A stretch of DNA of 54,003 nt, taken from assembly GCA_030154225.1 (NCBI GenBank), contig JASKKI010000008.1:1-54003 (forward strand), read 5' to 3'. The position numbers and the translations under genes are program-made. This document shows, one piece after another, positions 26,655 through 37,757 of the stretch. Position 1 is the first letter of the stretch. Each line of letters begins with the position of its first letter. The stretch comes from Clostridia bacterium (GTDB taxonomy: Bacteria; Bacillota; Peptococcia; Peptococcales; BICA1-8). A model generated the notes under the pieces. The model was not told the DNA's origin. It saw only the letters and a program-made list of their open reading frames with translations, and made no database searches.

Positions 26655-27242
26655 ATGACTGAAAAAAAAGTAGATAATCAAGTTGAAAATATTGCTGAAG
26701 AAACTGTTGATGAGAAAGCAATTGCTGATGATGAAAGTGTTAAAAAACAGGACGATAGTAGTGGGGAAATTGATCAGTTAAATCAGCAAATAAATGAGCT
26801 TAACCAAAGATTACTGAGGTTGGCAGCGGATTTTGATAATTTCCGAAAGAGAACTAATATCGAGAAAGAGGAACTGGCTAAATATGCTAATACAAATTTA
26901 ATTTGCCAGTTACTTCCTGTTTTAGATAATTTTCAAAGGGCTTTAGATGTTAAAAACCCCAATGAAGAAGTGAAAAAATTTCTTACCGGTATGGAAATGA
27001 TTTATAAGCAGTTAATACAAATTTTATCAGAAGCAGGTCTGGAACCTATTAAAGCTGTTGGGGAATCTTTTAACCCTGAAAAACATGAAGCAATCATGCA
27101 GGTAGAGGACAACTCTGTTGAAGATAATTGTATTTTAGAGGAACTTCGTTGTGGTTATATGTATAAAGATAAAGTTATTCGACCTAGTATGGTAAAAGTA
27201 GCTAGAAACGCCACTGAAGAAAAAGAAGGAGAAAGTTCATAG
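26655..27242 (+). CDS. grpE: Nucleotide exchange factor GrpE
   Basis: Exchanges ADP for ATP on DnaK. The 195-residue product has an acidic disordered N-terminus (1-35), a long coiled coil (about 36-100, with LRLAADFDNFRKRT) and the C-terminal beta-wing domain (GESFNPEKHEAIMQVED, then KVIRPSMVKVA). SD GGGTGGTGAA precedes the ATG. It lies between the chaperonin and dnaK, 21 nt and 69 nt away, and is expected under the same CIRCE promoter. Confidence 0.97.
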   Translation: MTEKKVDNQVENIAEETVDEKAIADDESVKKQDDSSGEIDQLNQQINELNQRLLRLAADFDNFRKRTNIEKEELAKYANTNLICQLLPVLDNFQRALDVKNPNEEVKKFLTGMEMIYKQLIQILSEAGLEPIKAVGESFNPEKHEAIMQVEDNSVEDNCILEELRCGYMYKDKVIRPSMVKVARNATEEKEGESS

Positions 27243-27311
27243 TCGATGGTTGTTATGAACTATCAACTATAAAATTTTGAAAAAAATTTTATACTTAGGA
27301 GGTAAATTTAG

Positions 27312-29147
<1,836 letters not shown>

Positions 29148-29189
29148 AAATATGCGTGCCCAGTGTTCAGTGACCAGTGCCTAGCAATG

Positions 29190-29220
29190 AAAATTGGCAG
29201 GGATTACCCTGTCCAATTTT
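29190..29220 (+). terminator. Intrinsic terminator after dnaK
   Basis: AAAATTGG-CAGGG pairs with CCCTG-T-CCAATTTT (one bulged T) around an ATTA loop, followed by CTTGTTT. This should end much of the hrcA-dnaK transcript before dnaJ. It is the first of three hairpins in the 317-nt dnaK-dnaJ gap, which holds no gene. Confidence 0.75.
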
Positions 29221-29348
29221 CTTGTTTAGTATAGTTGAAGCCATTGATGAACACAGATAAATAAACACGGATTTATTAAGCAGTCAATGGTCAATAGCAA
29301 AAAATATTAACTATATAACTATAGACTATTAGCTATCGACTTTTGACT

Positions 29349-29371
29349 AAATACTGGTAAAGCCAGTATTT
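29349..29371. promoter_or_regulatory. Second hairpin in the dnaK-dnaJ gap
   Basis: AAATACTGG (29349-29357) and CCAGTATTT (29363-29371) form a 9-bp stem with a 5-nt loop; ATTTTT follows after a few bases. Role uncertain: weak terminator or mRNA structure. Confidence 0.5.
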
Positions 29372-29422
29372 CTAAAAATTTTTGCGGAATATTATAGTAC
29401 TAGTTACCAGTCACTAGTAACT

Positions 29423-29445
29423 AAATTGTCCGCAGGACAATTTTT
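29423..29445 (+). terminator. Third hairpin, terminator-like, directly before the dnaJ SD
   Basis: AAATTGTCC-GCA-GGACAATTT is followed by TT and ends 20 nt before the dnaJ start. The stem leaves the GAGGAGGTG ribosome binding site free. It could stop or attenuate read-through from dnaK into dnaJ. Confidence 0.6.
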
Positions 29446-29464
29446 GTAGAGGAGGTGAACCGGG

Positions 29465-30607
29465 ATGGCTAAACGTGATTATTATGAGGTTTTAGGTATA
29501 AATAAAGATGCTAGTGAAACAGACATAAAAAAAGCGTATCGTAAGCTGGCCCGGCAATATCACCCTGATGTTAACCCGGGAGATAAAGAAGCAGAGGTTA
29601 AGTTCAAAGAAGTTAAGGAAGCCTATGAGGTGCTTTCCGATCCTGAAAAGAGGGCTCGGTATGATCAATTTGGTCATTCGGGGGTTGATCCCAATGGATT
29701 TGGCGGCTTTGGAACTCAGGATTTTGGGGGCTTTGGTGATATATTTGATATGTTTTTTGGTGGTGGTTTTGGCGGACAGACCCGTAGAGGACCCCGTAAA
29801 GGAGCCGATCTTCGCTATGACCTAACCATTGAATTTGAAGAAGCTGCCTTTGGTACAGAAAAAACTATAACTATTCCTCGCTGGGAAACCTGTTCCCAAT
29901 GTGAAGGTTCGGGGGCCAGAAAGGGTACCCGTCCCGAGACTTGCCCTAAATGTAAAGGTACAGGTCAGGTAGCCCATACTCAGAGAACACCATTGGGACA
30001 TTTTCAAACTATACGAACTTGCCCGGAGTGTGAGGGTGAAGGTAAAGTCATCAAGAATCCTTGTCCGGAATGTAAAGGAAAAGGAAAAGTAAGGAATAAT
30101 AAAAAGGTACAAATTAAAATTCCAGCAGGTGTTGATACCGGTTCTCGTTTGCGAATGGCCGGAGAGGGTGAAGCCGGTGAATTGGGTGGTCCTCCCGGAG
30201 ACTTATATATATTCATTACAGTAAAACCCCACAAGTATTTTATTCGTCATGATGATGATATTTATTACGAATTACCAATTACTTTTGTCCAGGCCGCTTT
30301 AGGTGCGGAAATTGAAATACCAACCTTGGAAGGCAAGGTTAAGTTCAAAATACCTGAAGGGGTTCAAACAGATACTATATTTAGGCTAAAAGGTAAAGGT
30401 ATTAGAAATGTACAAGGTTATGGGAAAGGTGACCAACATGTTAAAGTAAAGGTAGTTACCCCTCGAAACTTAACATCTGAGCAAAAGGAACTGTTAAAAA
30501 AGTTTGCCGGAACTTTAGGAGAACACCAGCATCATATAGAAGAAGATGAGGCTTCTCCAAAAGAGAAGAGCTTCTTTGAACGTGTCAAAGATGCATTTAA
30601 AAGTTAA
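29465..30607 (+). CDS. dnaJ: Chaperone DnaJ (Hsp40, type I)
   Basis: Co-chaperone that loads substrates on DnaK and stimulates its ATPase. The 380-residue product has the J domain (1-70) with HPD in [10 protein letters not shown], a Gly/Phe-rich linker (about 75-110), four zinc-binding CxxCxGxG repeats ([32 protein letters not shown]) and two C-terminal substrate domains. The SD GAGGAGGTG is very strong. Separated from dnaK by three hairpins, so expression may be partly independent. prmA follows after 11 nt. Confidence 0.98.
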   Translation: MAKRDYYEVLGINKDASETDIKKAYRKLARQYHPDVNPGDKEAEVKFKEVKEAYEVLSDPEKRARYDQFGHSGVDPNGFGGFGTQDFGGFGDIFDMFFGGGFGGQTRRGPRKGADLRYDLTIEFEEAAFGTEKTITIPRWETCSQCEGSGARKGTRPETCPKCKGTGQVAHTQRTPLGHFQTIRTCPECEGEGKVIKNPCPECKGKGKVRNNKKVQIKIPAGVDTGSRLRMAGEGEAGELGGPPGDLYIFITVKPHKYFIRHDDDIYYELPITFVQAALGAEIEIPTLEGKVKFKIPEGVQTDTIFRLKGKGIRNVQGYGKGDQHVKVKVVTPRNLTSEQKELLKKFAGTLGEHQHHIEEDEASPKEKSFFERVKDAFKS

Positions 30608-30618
30608 GGAGAAATAAT

Positions 30619-31557
30619 ATGAATTGGTTAGAGGTCAAAGTAACCACGGTACAGGGTGCTATTGAAGGAATAGCTAATATTTTTCATGAGATGGGAGCTG
30701 GGGGCGTAGTTATTGAAGACCCCCAGCTAATTGCCATGTACGCCCGGAGGGGAGAATGGGATGACCATGAATTTGATAATGACCTTTTAGAAACTGAAGC
30801 GGTTGTAATAAAAGGTTATTTACCAATGGATCAATATTTATTGGGTAAATTAGAGGATATAAAGCAAGAACTTTTATATTTACAGGTCAGGTTGGAAAGT
30901 ATACCGATAGAACTTGATGTAGCGGAAGTACAAGAAGAAGATTGGGCCAATTCCTGGAAGGCATATTTTAAACCAGAAAAAGTGGGTAATAAAACTGTAA
31001 TCAAACCATCCTGGGAAGATTACTTACCTCGAGAAGGGGAACTGATAATTGAGCTTGATCCTGGAATGGCTTTTGGTACAGGTAATCATGCCACAACAGC
31101 TTTATGTATAAGACTATTGGAAGAATACATGAAACCAGGTGTGGAAGTTTTTGATGTAGGTACCGGTAGTGGTGTTCTAAGTATCCTGGCTGCTAAACTG
31201 GGAGCCCGATCTGTCCAGGCTTTAGATTATGATACCGTTGCAGTGGAAGCTGCCCAAAATAACATATCAAAGAATAATCTTAAAGATGTTATATCGGTGA
31301 TTCACAGTGACTTATTAGATAAAGCTCTTGGTAAGGCGGATCTAATAATAGCCAATATAGTTGCAGATATTATAATCAGGCTTGTTCCTGATATACCAGA
31401 CAAATTAAAAAGGGAAGGGATATTTATTTGTTCTGGTATAATTGATGAAAGGAAAAAGGATGTACTTGAAGTATTAAAAAAATATGCTTTTGATGTAATT
31501 GAAGTGAGGGAAGATGCAGGTTGGGTAGCAATAGTTGCTAGGTATAGTGACCAGTGA
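30619..31557 (+). CDS. prmA: Ribosomal protein L11 methyltransferase PrmA
   Basis: SAM-dependent enzyme that trimethylates ribosomal protein L11. The 312-residue product has an N-terminal substrate-binding domain and a C-terminal Rossmann-like methyltransferase domain with motif I VFDVGTGSGVLSILAAKLGA and the upstream signature LDPGMAFGTGNHATT. Gene order dnaJ-prmA-rsmE is conserved in Firmicutes. SD TAAGGAG. Confidence 0.96.
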   Translation: MNWLEVKVTTVQGAIEGIANIFHEMGAGGVVIEDPQLIAMYARRGEWDDHEFDNDLLETEAVVIKGYLPMDQYLLGKLEDIKQELLYLQVRLESIPIELDVAEVQEEDWANSWKAYFKPEKVGNKTVIKPSWEDYLPREGELIIELDPGMAFGTGNHATTALCIRLLEEYMKPGVEVFDVGTGSGVLSILAAKLGARSVQALDYDTVAVEAAQNNISKNNLKDVISVIHSDLLDKALGKADLIIANIVADIIIRLVPDIPDKLKREGIFICSGIIDERKKDVLEVLKKYAFDVIEVREDAGWVAIVARYSDQ

Positions 31558-31652
31558 TTAGAAAGGTTTAGCCACCTTTGAGTTTAGTGTGAAAGTGCGA
31601 TAGTTTGTTAGTGTGTTAATTTGACCCGTAATGTTTACAGGAGAGAAAAGAG

Positions 31653-32393
31653 ATGCGTCGTTTTTTTGTTTCCCCCCAGGGGATTGAGGGTGAAAAAGTT
31701 TATATTACAGGTTCTGAGGCTCATCATCTGGTTGAAGTCTTACGGTTAAAAGAAGGTGATCAAGTAATAATTATTGATGGGACAGGACTGGAATATGAGG
31801 TCAGAATTAATACTATCACTGAAGGTATAGTAAAAGGTGATATTAAGGGCGTTACTTCTTCAACAAGGGATACTAGTGTCAAAGTTACTTTAGTACAGGG
31901 TATTCCCAAAGGAGATAAAATGGAACTAATAATTCAAAAATGTACGGAATTAGGAGTTACAAAAATTATTCCCATTTTGACCGAGCGGACGGTGGTTAAA
32001 TTAGATAATGATAAAAAGAAAAAAAGGCAGGAGAGGTGGCAGAAAATTGCCCAAGAGGCTAGTAAACAGTGTAAAAGAGCCACTGTTCCAGAAGTTACAG
32101 AAATTATTAAATGGGAACAGTATCTTAATTCTATAGATGATGGAGAAGAAATAATAGTATTGTGGGAAGATGAATTAACAAGAGGTCTAAAAAGTTATTT
32201 GCAGGTGAAAAAAAAATTGGGCAGCTTAAGCCTTGTTATAGGACCGGAAGGTGGGTTTTCCCCCTCTGAGATAACCCAATTAAGAAATAAAGGAGCAAAA
32301 ACTGTTTCCCTAGGACCAAGGATACTGCGGGCGGAAACGGCAGGTTTGGCCGCATTAACAATGGTTCTCTATGAACTAGGTGATTTGGGGTGA
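31653..32393 (+). CDS. rsmE: 16S rRNA (uracil1498-N3)-methyltransferase RsmE
   Basis: SPOUT-class methyltransferase acting on U1498 of 16S rRNA. The 246-residue protein has an N-terminal PUA-like domain (RRFFVSPQGIEGEKVYITG) and the trefoil-knot SAM site LVIGPEGGFSPSEI with LGPRILRAETA near the C-terminus. It follows prmA and overlaps none; mtaB starts 6 nt after its stop. Confidence 0.95.
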   Translation: MRRFFVSPQGIEGEKVYITGSEAHHLVEVLRLKEGDQVIIIDGTGLEYEVRINTITEGIVKGDIKGVTSSTRDTSVKVTLVQGIPKGDKMELIIQKCTELGVTKIIPILTERTVVKLDNDKKKKRQERWQKIAQEASKQCKRATVPEVTEIIKWEQYLNSIDDGEEIIVLWEDELTRGLKSYLQVKKKLGSLSLVIGPEGGFSPSEITQLRNKGAKTVSLGPRILRAETAGLAALTMVLYELGDLG

Positions 32394-32399
32394 ATTATT

Positions 32400-33722
32400 T
32401 TGACCAATCCCAAGGTAGCATTTTATACCTTAGGTTGTAAAGTTAACCAGAATGAGACTGAAGCTTTGGGTGCGTTATTTAAGGAACATACATACGATGT
32501 TGTTGATTTTGTTGATAAGGCAGATATATATATTATTAATACCTGTACTGTTACCCACCTGGGGGATCGAAAATCCCGACAGGTTATTCGTCGCGCCATT
32601 AATACCAATCCCGATGCTATTATTGTAGTTACGGGATGTTATGCCCAAACTTCTCCCGGAGAAGTACAAAAAATTCCCGGAGTGGACCTAATTATTGGTA
32701 CCAGTGACAGGGCGAAGATTGTAGAACTTATCGAAGAATATAAAAGAGGTAAAGAACCTGTTACCTATGTAAATGATATTTTAAAAGTAAAAGATTTTGA
32801 GGAATTGCCAGTAGATCGTTTAATTAATAGAACTAGGGCTTATTTAAAGGTACAAGAAGGATGTGAACAATTTTGTACTTATTGTATTATTCCTTATGCC
32901 CGGGGGCCATCTCGGAGTCGTAGTATAGAAAGTACTCTCAAGGAAGCCGGTAAATTAATCGCTGCTGGTTTTAAAGAATTGATATTAACGGGTATTCATT
33001 TGGGAGCCTATGGTAAGGATCTAGCAGAAAATATTGATTTAGCATATTTATGTAAAACATTATTAGAAAAAACCAGTATCCAACGTCTCCGGTTAAGTTC
33101 AATAGAGCCTACAGAGATAACTGATGAGCTTATTGAATTAATGAAAGGAAACCCCCGATTTTGCCGTCATTTACATATCCCATTGCAAAACGGTAATGAT
33201 GAAATATTAAAATACATGCATCGGCCCTACACCACAAGGGATTATCGTTTCATTATAGAAAAAGTTAGAAAAAAAATCCCCGATATTGGTATAACCTCAG
33301 ACATTATGGTTGGATTTCCAGGGGAAACCCAGGAGCATTTTTCCGATAGCCTGGACTTTGTTAAAGAGATGGAATTTAGTGGTTTACATGTTTTCAAGTA
33401 TTCACCCCGTAAAGGAACTCCTGCCAGCAAGTTTTCCAATCAGGTTTCATCACCGGAAAAGGAAAAACGTAGTAAAGCTATGTTGGAGCTAGGAAAGCAA
33501 GGGTTTACAAATTTTGCTCAAAGGTACTTAGATAAAATTGTTGATGTGCTGGTAGAAACCTCCTGGCCTCAGGGTGGCTGGGAAGGACATACAGATAATT
33601 ACTTAAAAGTTGTATTTAAAGGAGAAACGGAAAAAGGAGAAATAGTTCCAGTTCGTTTGCAAAGTTTAGAAGAAAATTATGTAATTGGTGAATTGATTAA
33701 AAGAAGGAACTACAACTATTAG
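32400..33722 (+). CDS. mtaB: tRNA t6A37 methylthiotransferase MtaB
   Basis: Radical SAM methylthiotransferase converting t6A37 to ms2t6A37 in ANN-decoding tRNAs. The 440-residue product has an N-terminal UPF0004 domain (FYTLGCKVNQNETEAL with further Cys in NTCTVTHLGD and VTGCYAQT), the radical SAM CX3CX2C in CEQFCTYCIIPYARG, and a C-terminal TRAM domain. TTG start behind GGGGTGAATT. The NQNETEAL motif and location after rsmE favour MtaB over MiaB or RimO. Confidence 0.95.
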   Translation: MTNPKVAFYTLGCKVNQNETEALGALFKEHTYDVVDFVDKADIYIINTCTVTHLGDRKSRQVIRRAINTNPDAIIVVTGCYAQTSPGEVQKIPGVDLIIGTSDRAKIVELIEEYKRGKEPVTYVNDILKVKDFEELPVDRLINRTRAYLKVQEGCEQFCTYCIIPYARGPSRSRSIESTLKEAGKLIAAGFKELILTGIHLGAYGKDLAENIDLAYLCKTLLEKTSIQRLRLSSIEPTEITDELIELMKGNPRFCRHLHIPLQNGNDEILKYMHRPYTTRDYRFIIEKVRKKIPDIGITSDIMVGFPGETQEHFSDSLDFVKEMEFSGLHVFKYSPRKGTPASKFSNQVSSPEKEKRSKAMLELGKQGFTNFAQRYLDKIVDVLVETSWPQGGWEGHTDNYLKVVFKGETEKGEIVPVRLQSLEENYVIGELIKRRNYNY

Positions 33723-33848
33723 TGTAGAAATAATGGACAAAGTAGTTGTACCATGATTAACCACTTATGAGTATATTAATAATAAAGAGCAATTAAGGCA
33801 ACCGGAATGCTATTAGTTACTATTTTTGGTCCGGGAGGTGAAAGAAAA

Positions 33849-34193
33849 ATGTCAGATTGCATATTTTGTAAAATTGTAGATAAAGAAATACCAGCTAAGG
33901 TTGTTTATGAAGATGATACAGTATTAGCTTTTAATGACATTCAGCCTCAAGCACCAGTGCATGTTTTGGTAATACCTAAAAAACATATTAGTGATCTTAC
34001 TGCCTTAGCAGAAGCGGATTTGTCTAAAGTAACCCATATTTTCAAGGTTATTAAAGAAATAGCTAAAGACAAAGGAATAGATGAGGAAGGATACAGGATT
34101 GTTAATAACTGTAGGGAAAAAGGCGGCCAAACTGTAGGACATCTTCATTTCCACTTATTAGGTGGAAGGCAAATGCACTGGCCACCAGGTTAA
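33849..34193 (+). CDS. hinT: HIT-family purine nucleoside phosphoramidase (HinT)
   Basis: Hydrolyses adenosine phosphoramidates and aminoacyl-adenylates. The ATG at 33849 follows GGGAGGTGAAAG and gives 114 residues. SDCIFCKIVDKEIPAKVVYED is the canonical N-terminus, the HIT triad is GHLHFHLLGG, and the C-terminus MHWPPG is typical of HinT. An upstream in-frame ATG at 33807 has no SD. Order mtaB-hinT-rpsU is common in Clostridia. Confidence 0.95.
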   Translation: MSDCIFCKIVDKEIPAKVVYEDDTVLAFNDIQPQAPVHVLVIPKKHISDLTALAEADLSKVTHIFKVIKEIAKDKGIDEEGYRIVNNCREKGGQTVGHLHFHLLGGRQMHWPPG

Positions 34194-34196
34194 GGC

Positions 34197-34225
34197 TTGA
34201 TTATATATGTAATTTTTAGTATAAT
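34197..34225 (+). promoter_or_regulatory. Predicted sigma-A promoter of rpsU
   Basis: TTGATT at 34197-34202, 17-bp spacer, perfect -10 TATAAT at 34220-34225, about 88 nt upstream of the rpsU start. Confidence 0.6.
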
Positions 34226-34313
34226 TAGCTATGTGCGATTTTTTATTCCCCAGTGAACTAATCCACTTATTTAGATTATTAGAAAGGGTTAGTAGTGGAG
34301 GGAGGGATATCAG

Positions 34314-34496
34314 GTGAGCGAAGTATATGTTGGTAAAAATGAAACTTTAGATAGCGCACTTCGTAGATTTAAAAGGTCATGCCAGAAATCTGGTGTGTTA
34401 TCTGAATGTCGTAAGCGTGAGCACTATGAAAAACCTAGTGTTAGACGTAAGAAAAAATCAGAAGCAGCGCGAAAAAATAAAAGAAGATTCGGCTAG
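34314..34496 (+). CDS. rpsU: 30S ribosomal protein S21
   Basis: Small, very basic protein of the 30S platform. The GTG start at 34314, behind GGAGGGATATCAG, gives 60 residues: [20 protein letters not shown] then a Lys/Arg-rich helix and tail [16 protein letters not shown]. Length and sequence are standard for Firmicutes. yqeY, which follows rpsU in Bacillus, is missing here. Confidence 0.95.
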   Translation: MSEVYVGKNETLDSALRRFKRSCQKSGVLSECRKREHYEKPSVRRKKKSEAARKNKRRFG

Positions 34497-34579
34497 GGGA
34501 GGCTTTGTGTCCTTAAACGATGGAGTTTTGGTGTAAACTGGCAAATAAATAGTAAGTACTTTGTTGAATGATTAAAATT

Positions 34580-34606
34580 AAGGTAGTCTATATGGCTGCC
34601 TTTTTT
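34580..34606 (+). terminator. Intrinsic terminator of rpsU
   Basis: AAGGTAGTC pairs with GGCTGCCTT (two G-U pairs) around a TATAT loop and is followed by TTTT. In the gap 34497-34801 the only other signals I see are a possible promoter near 34726-34755. Confidence 0.75.
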
Positions 34607-34725
34607 GATTGCTATAAATCCTAAAACATAACTCTCATCAGTGGAATGTAAAAAGAAATTGCTAACTTAGCTCGCGATAATTATAAGAGTGTCACTATAT
34701 TAAAGAATTGTTCACATTTATACCC

Positions 34726-34755
34726 TTGTTTTTAGGAATAAAAGAGGCCTATAAT
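34726..34755 (+). promoter_or_regulatory. Possible promoter of the nfeD-floA operon
   Basis: TTGTTT at 34726-34731, 18-bp spacer, perfect TATAAT at 34750-34755, 47 nt before the yqeZ start. The -35 is weak. Confidence 0.42.
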
Positions 34756-34801
34756 GGGAGAAGGAAAAAATAATGGAATTGGCAGGAAAGGGGTGTGATA
34801 A

Positions 34802-36109
34802 ATGGATAAAAAATATTTAATAATATTAATGATCCTGGCAGTTTTAACTTTGTTAGTATTGCCTGGGATAGCAGCACCTCCCAAATTAGTTATGGTTGTG
34901 CCTATAGAAAAAACAGTGGAAAAAGGCTTATCTTCCTTTGTAGAAAGGGCTTTTCAAGAAGCGGAAAAAGAAAATGTAGATTTAATTATCTTGGAAATTG
35001 ATACTCCCGGTGGGAGAATAGATGCTGCTAAAGAAATTAAAGATGTCATTATGAACTCGGAAATTCCTACAGCAGCTTTAATTAAAAGCCATGCTCTTTC
35101 TGCAGGGTCATATATTGCCCTAGCCAGTGATCATATTGCCATGCAGCCTGGTTCAACTATTGGAGATGCAGAACCCCTTGTGGGTGGTAAAAGAGCTGGA
35201 GAAAAGATTTTATCGGCATGGAAAGCGGATCTGGCCACTGTTGCGGAAGCCCATGGCCGTAATCCGGAAATTGCCAAGGCTTTTGCTGACAGGGATATGG
35301 AAATTACTGGTGTGACAGAAAAAGGCAAATTATTAACCCTTACCCCCAAAGATGCCGTTAAGTTGGGGATGGCTGATTATGAAGTTGCTAACCGGGAGGA
35401 ACTATTACAGATCCTTGGTTTTGAAAATGCACAAATTATTTCTGCCAATCCTACTTTAGCTGAAAAGCTTTCCAGGCTGGTTACTAATCCTTTTGTAGCT
35501 CCCGTACTTTTAACCATAGGTATTGCAGGTTTGGTAATAGAAGTTATTACTATCGGCTTTGGTATTTTTGGAATAGTAGGGCTAACATCTTTGATTTTAT
35601 TTTTTGGCGGACACCTAATTGCCGGATTTTCAGGTTGGGAAGCTATTTTGTTGTTTGTTGTCGGTTTGATTTTAATGGTGATAGAAGCTTTTATACCAGG
35701 TTTTGGTATTTTCGGCATTGGTGGTCTGATGGCATTTATTACCAGTATAGTCCTGGTTTCACCTACCTTTGAGACAGCTTTAATTTCCCTTACTATAGCC
35801 ATAATAGGTACTATAGTAATAGTACTTTTAAGCATGAATTTTTTAACAACCAGGAATTTTTGGAAGAAAATAATTTTAGGTAATAAATTGGTTTCTGAGG
35901 AAGGATATATTGCTGCCCGACCGGATTTAATTCAATATATTGAAAAAGAAGGTGTTGCCTTAACTATTCTTAGACCTTCCGGTACGGTGGTATTGGATGA
36001 TGGAACTAGGTTGGATGTTGTTTCAGCAGGGGATTATATTGAAAAAGAAAGCAGGGTAAAAATAACTAAGGTCGAAGGTAATAGAATAATAGTACAAAAA
36101 ATTAATTAA
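34802..36109 (+). CDS. yqeZ: NfeD-family membrane serine protease (YqeZ-like, ClpP class)
   Basis: Membrane protein pairing a ClpP-like serine protease domain with an NfeD domain; partner of flotillin/stomatin-type proteins. The 435-residue product has a signal peptide (1-24), a protease domain (about 28-215; EIDTPGGRIDAA and SHALSAGSYIALASDHIAM holding the nucleophilic Ser), a helix-rich centre (about 230-345) and a C-terminal OB-fold NfeD domain. SD AAAGGGGTG. The floA gene begins 12 nt after its stop, the usual yqeZ-floA operon. Confidence 0.92.
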   Translation: MDKKYLIILMILAVLTLLVLPGIAAPPKLVMVVPIEKTVEKGLSSFVERAFQEAEKENVDLIILEIDTPGGRIDAAKEIKDVIMNSEIPTAALIKSHALSAGSYIALASDHIAMQPGSTIGDAEPLVGGKRAGEKILSAWKADLATVAEAHGRNPEIAKAFADRDMEITGVTEKGKLLTLTPKDAVKLGMADYEVANREELLQILGFENAQIISANPTLAEKLSRLVTNPFVAPVLLTIGIAGLVIEVITIGFGIFGIVGLTSLILFFGGHLIAGFSGWEAILLFVVGLILMVIEAFIPGFGIFGIGGLMAFITSIVLVSPTFETALISLTIAIIGTIVIVLLSMNFLTTRNFWKKIILGNKLVSEEGYIAARPDLIQYIEKEGVALTILRPSGTVVLDDGTRLDVVSAGDYIEKESRVKITKVEGNRIIVQKIN

Positions 36110-36121
36110 AGGAGGAAGTCT

Positions 36122-37108
36122 ATGTTTTTTGAATTATCACTTTTAGTCATGTTGGTCATTGTAATTCTAGCCATAGTAGTTTTGTTTACTTTTATTCCAG
36201 TTGGTCTCTGGATTTCAGCTCTGGCCGCTGGGGTTAGGGTGGGTTTATTTACACTTATTGGTATGCGTTTAAGACGGGTCCCCCCGGCTAAAATTGTCTT
36301 ACCACTAATTAAGGCTGTTAAAGCAGGCTTAGATTTGGATACTGCTAAACTGGAAGCCCATTATTTAGCAGGTGGAAATGTAGATCGGGTAGTTGATGCT
36401 TTAATCGCTGCCCAAAGGGCAGGTATTGATCTAAACTTCTCTCGAGCTGCTGCTATTGATTTAGCAGGTCGAAATGTTAAAGAGGCTGTAACTGTTTCTG
36501 TGACTCCTAAAGTAATTGAAACTCCTGTTGTAGCTGCCATGGCGAAAGATGGGATTCAGGTAAAAGCTACCGCCAGGGTTACAGTCAGGGCTAATATTGA
36601 ACGATTGGTAGGGGGCGCAGGAGAAGAGACTATTATTGCCCGGGTTGGGGAAGGTATTGTTACTACCATTGGTAGTGCCAGTTCCCATAAAAATGTTTTA
36701 GAGAACCCCGACAGTATCTCTAAAACTGTATTGGCCAAAGGTTTAGATGCTGGTACAGCCTTTGAAATATTATCTATTGATATAGCTGATGTCGATGTTG
36801 GTAAAAACATCGGAGCAGAACTGCAGGCTGACCAGGCAGAAGCGGATAAAAAGATTGCTCAGGCAAAAGCTGAGGAACGTAGAGCTATGGCTGTAGCTCA
36901 AGAACAAGAAATGAAAGCAAGGGTTCAGGAAATGAGAGCTAAAGTTGTTGAAGCGGAAGCTGAAGTACCTAGGGCTATGGCTCAAGCTTTAAGGGATGGT
37001 AAAATGGGTGTAATGGATTATTATAATATGCAAAATATCATGGCTGATACATCTATGCGTGAAAATATTGCTAAAACAACTAGTCCAGAAAATCCTTCTA
37101 AAGAATAA
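36122..37108 (+). CDS. floA: Flotillin-like protein FloA
   Basis: Scaffold protein of functional membrane microdomains. The 328-residue protein has a membrane hairpin at the N-terminus (about 5-50), a PHB/SPFH-like domain (about 55-220) and an Ala/Glu/Lys-rich coiled coil (about 230-300), ending in the low-complexity tail. [14 protein letters not shown] and [20 protein letters not shown] are family-typical. SD AAAGGAGGAAG. Partner of the preceding NfeD-type protease. Confidence 0.96.
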   Translation: MFFELSLLVMLVIVILAIVVLFTFIPVGLWISALAAGVRVGLFTLIGMRLRRVPPAKIVLPLIKAVKAGLDLDTAKLEAHYLAGGNVDRVVDALIAAQRAGIDLNFSRAAAIDLAGRNVKEAVTVSVTPKVIETPVVAAMAKDGIQVKATARVTVRANIERLVGGAGEETIIARVGEGIVTTIGSASSHKNVLENPDSISKTVLAKGLDAGTAFEILSIDIADVDVGKNIGAELQADQAEADKKIAQAKAEERRAMAVAQEQEMKARVQEMRAKVVEAEAEVPRAMAQALRDGKMGVMDYYNMQNIMADTSMRENIAKTTSPENPSKE

Positions 37109-37149
37109 TGTAAGTATGATAGGGAATATTCAGAATTAGCCCATTAGCA

Positions 37150-37644
37150 TTGGGAAAGGTGGTGTTAATACTGGATTTTGATCTGATAGGTGTTTTAATC
37201 TTTCTATGGTTCATATATAAAGGTTTTAACAGTAGTAGAGAAGCTAAAAGAAAATACCAACAACGGCGACGAGAAGAAACTATATCTAAAAAGTCAACAA
37301 GGCCATCTACTACCCATAAAAAAAGGCGAGAAGTAAGACCGGAGTCGAAGTATGAACCTGCTCCATCATGGTTTCCTTTTCCTAAGAACTCCAGGCATAG
37401 AGAAGTTGCAAGGAAGGGGACTGAAAAAGTTGAAGATATTAAACCAAAAGCTACTATGAAAAAATCTTTCAGTGAAGAAGAGAAACAAAAACCTTCCAGA
37501 AAAGAAATAGTTACACCTTCTATTATTCAACTTCAAGAAAAACAATGGAAATCTCAAGGTCAGAGTTTAGCTTTTGATAAAAAAGCAGTAATTAACGGGA
37601 TTATCTGGTCAGAAATATTAGGTCCACCAAAAGTTAAAAAATAG
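37150..37644 (+). CDS. Hypothetical membrane-anchored basic protein
   Basis: Not recognised. After a short N-terminal hydrophobic helix (DLIGVLIFLWFIYKGF) the protein is strongly charged and likely disordered, rich in Lys, Arg, Glu and Ser. The last 30 residues (FDKKAVINGIIWSEILGPPK) look like a conserved C-terminal patch seen in small proteins near floA in Clostridia. The start is unclear: TTG at 37150 precedes the GGGAAAGGTGG SD, while a CTG at 37171 lies about 7 nt after it and would begin just before the hydrophobic helix. A terminator follows at 37659. Confidence 0.6.
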   Translation: MGKVVLILDFDLIGVLIFLWFIYKGFNSSREAKRKYQQRRREETISKKSTRPSTTHKKRREVRPESKYEPAPSWFPFPKNSRHREVARKGTEKVEDIKPKATMKKSFSEEEKQKPSRKEIVTPSIIQLQEKQWKSQGQSLAFDKKAVINGIIWSEILGPPKVKK

Positions 37645-37658
37645 AAAAGAAATAACAG

Positions 37659-37704
37659 AACCCTGTTTTTTTGAATTTATTACTTCATAAAAGCAGGGTT
37701 TTTT
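37659..37704 (+). terminator. Intrinsic terminator after the floA group
   Basis: AACCCTG (37659-37665) pairs with CAGGGTT (37694-37700), extended by TTTT/AAAA with a bulge, and is followed by a six-T run. Confidence 0.8.
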
Positions 37705-37757
37705 ATTTGTAAGAGAGAAAGTATAAGATTTAAGTAATATCAAAGGAGTGAGAGTTT

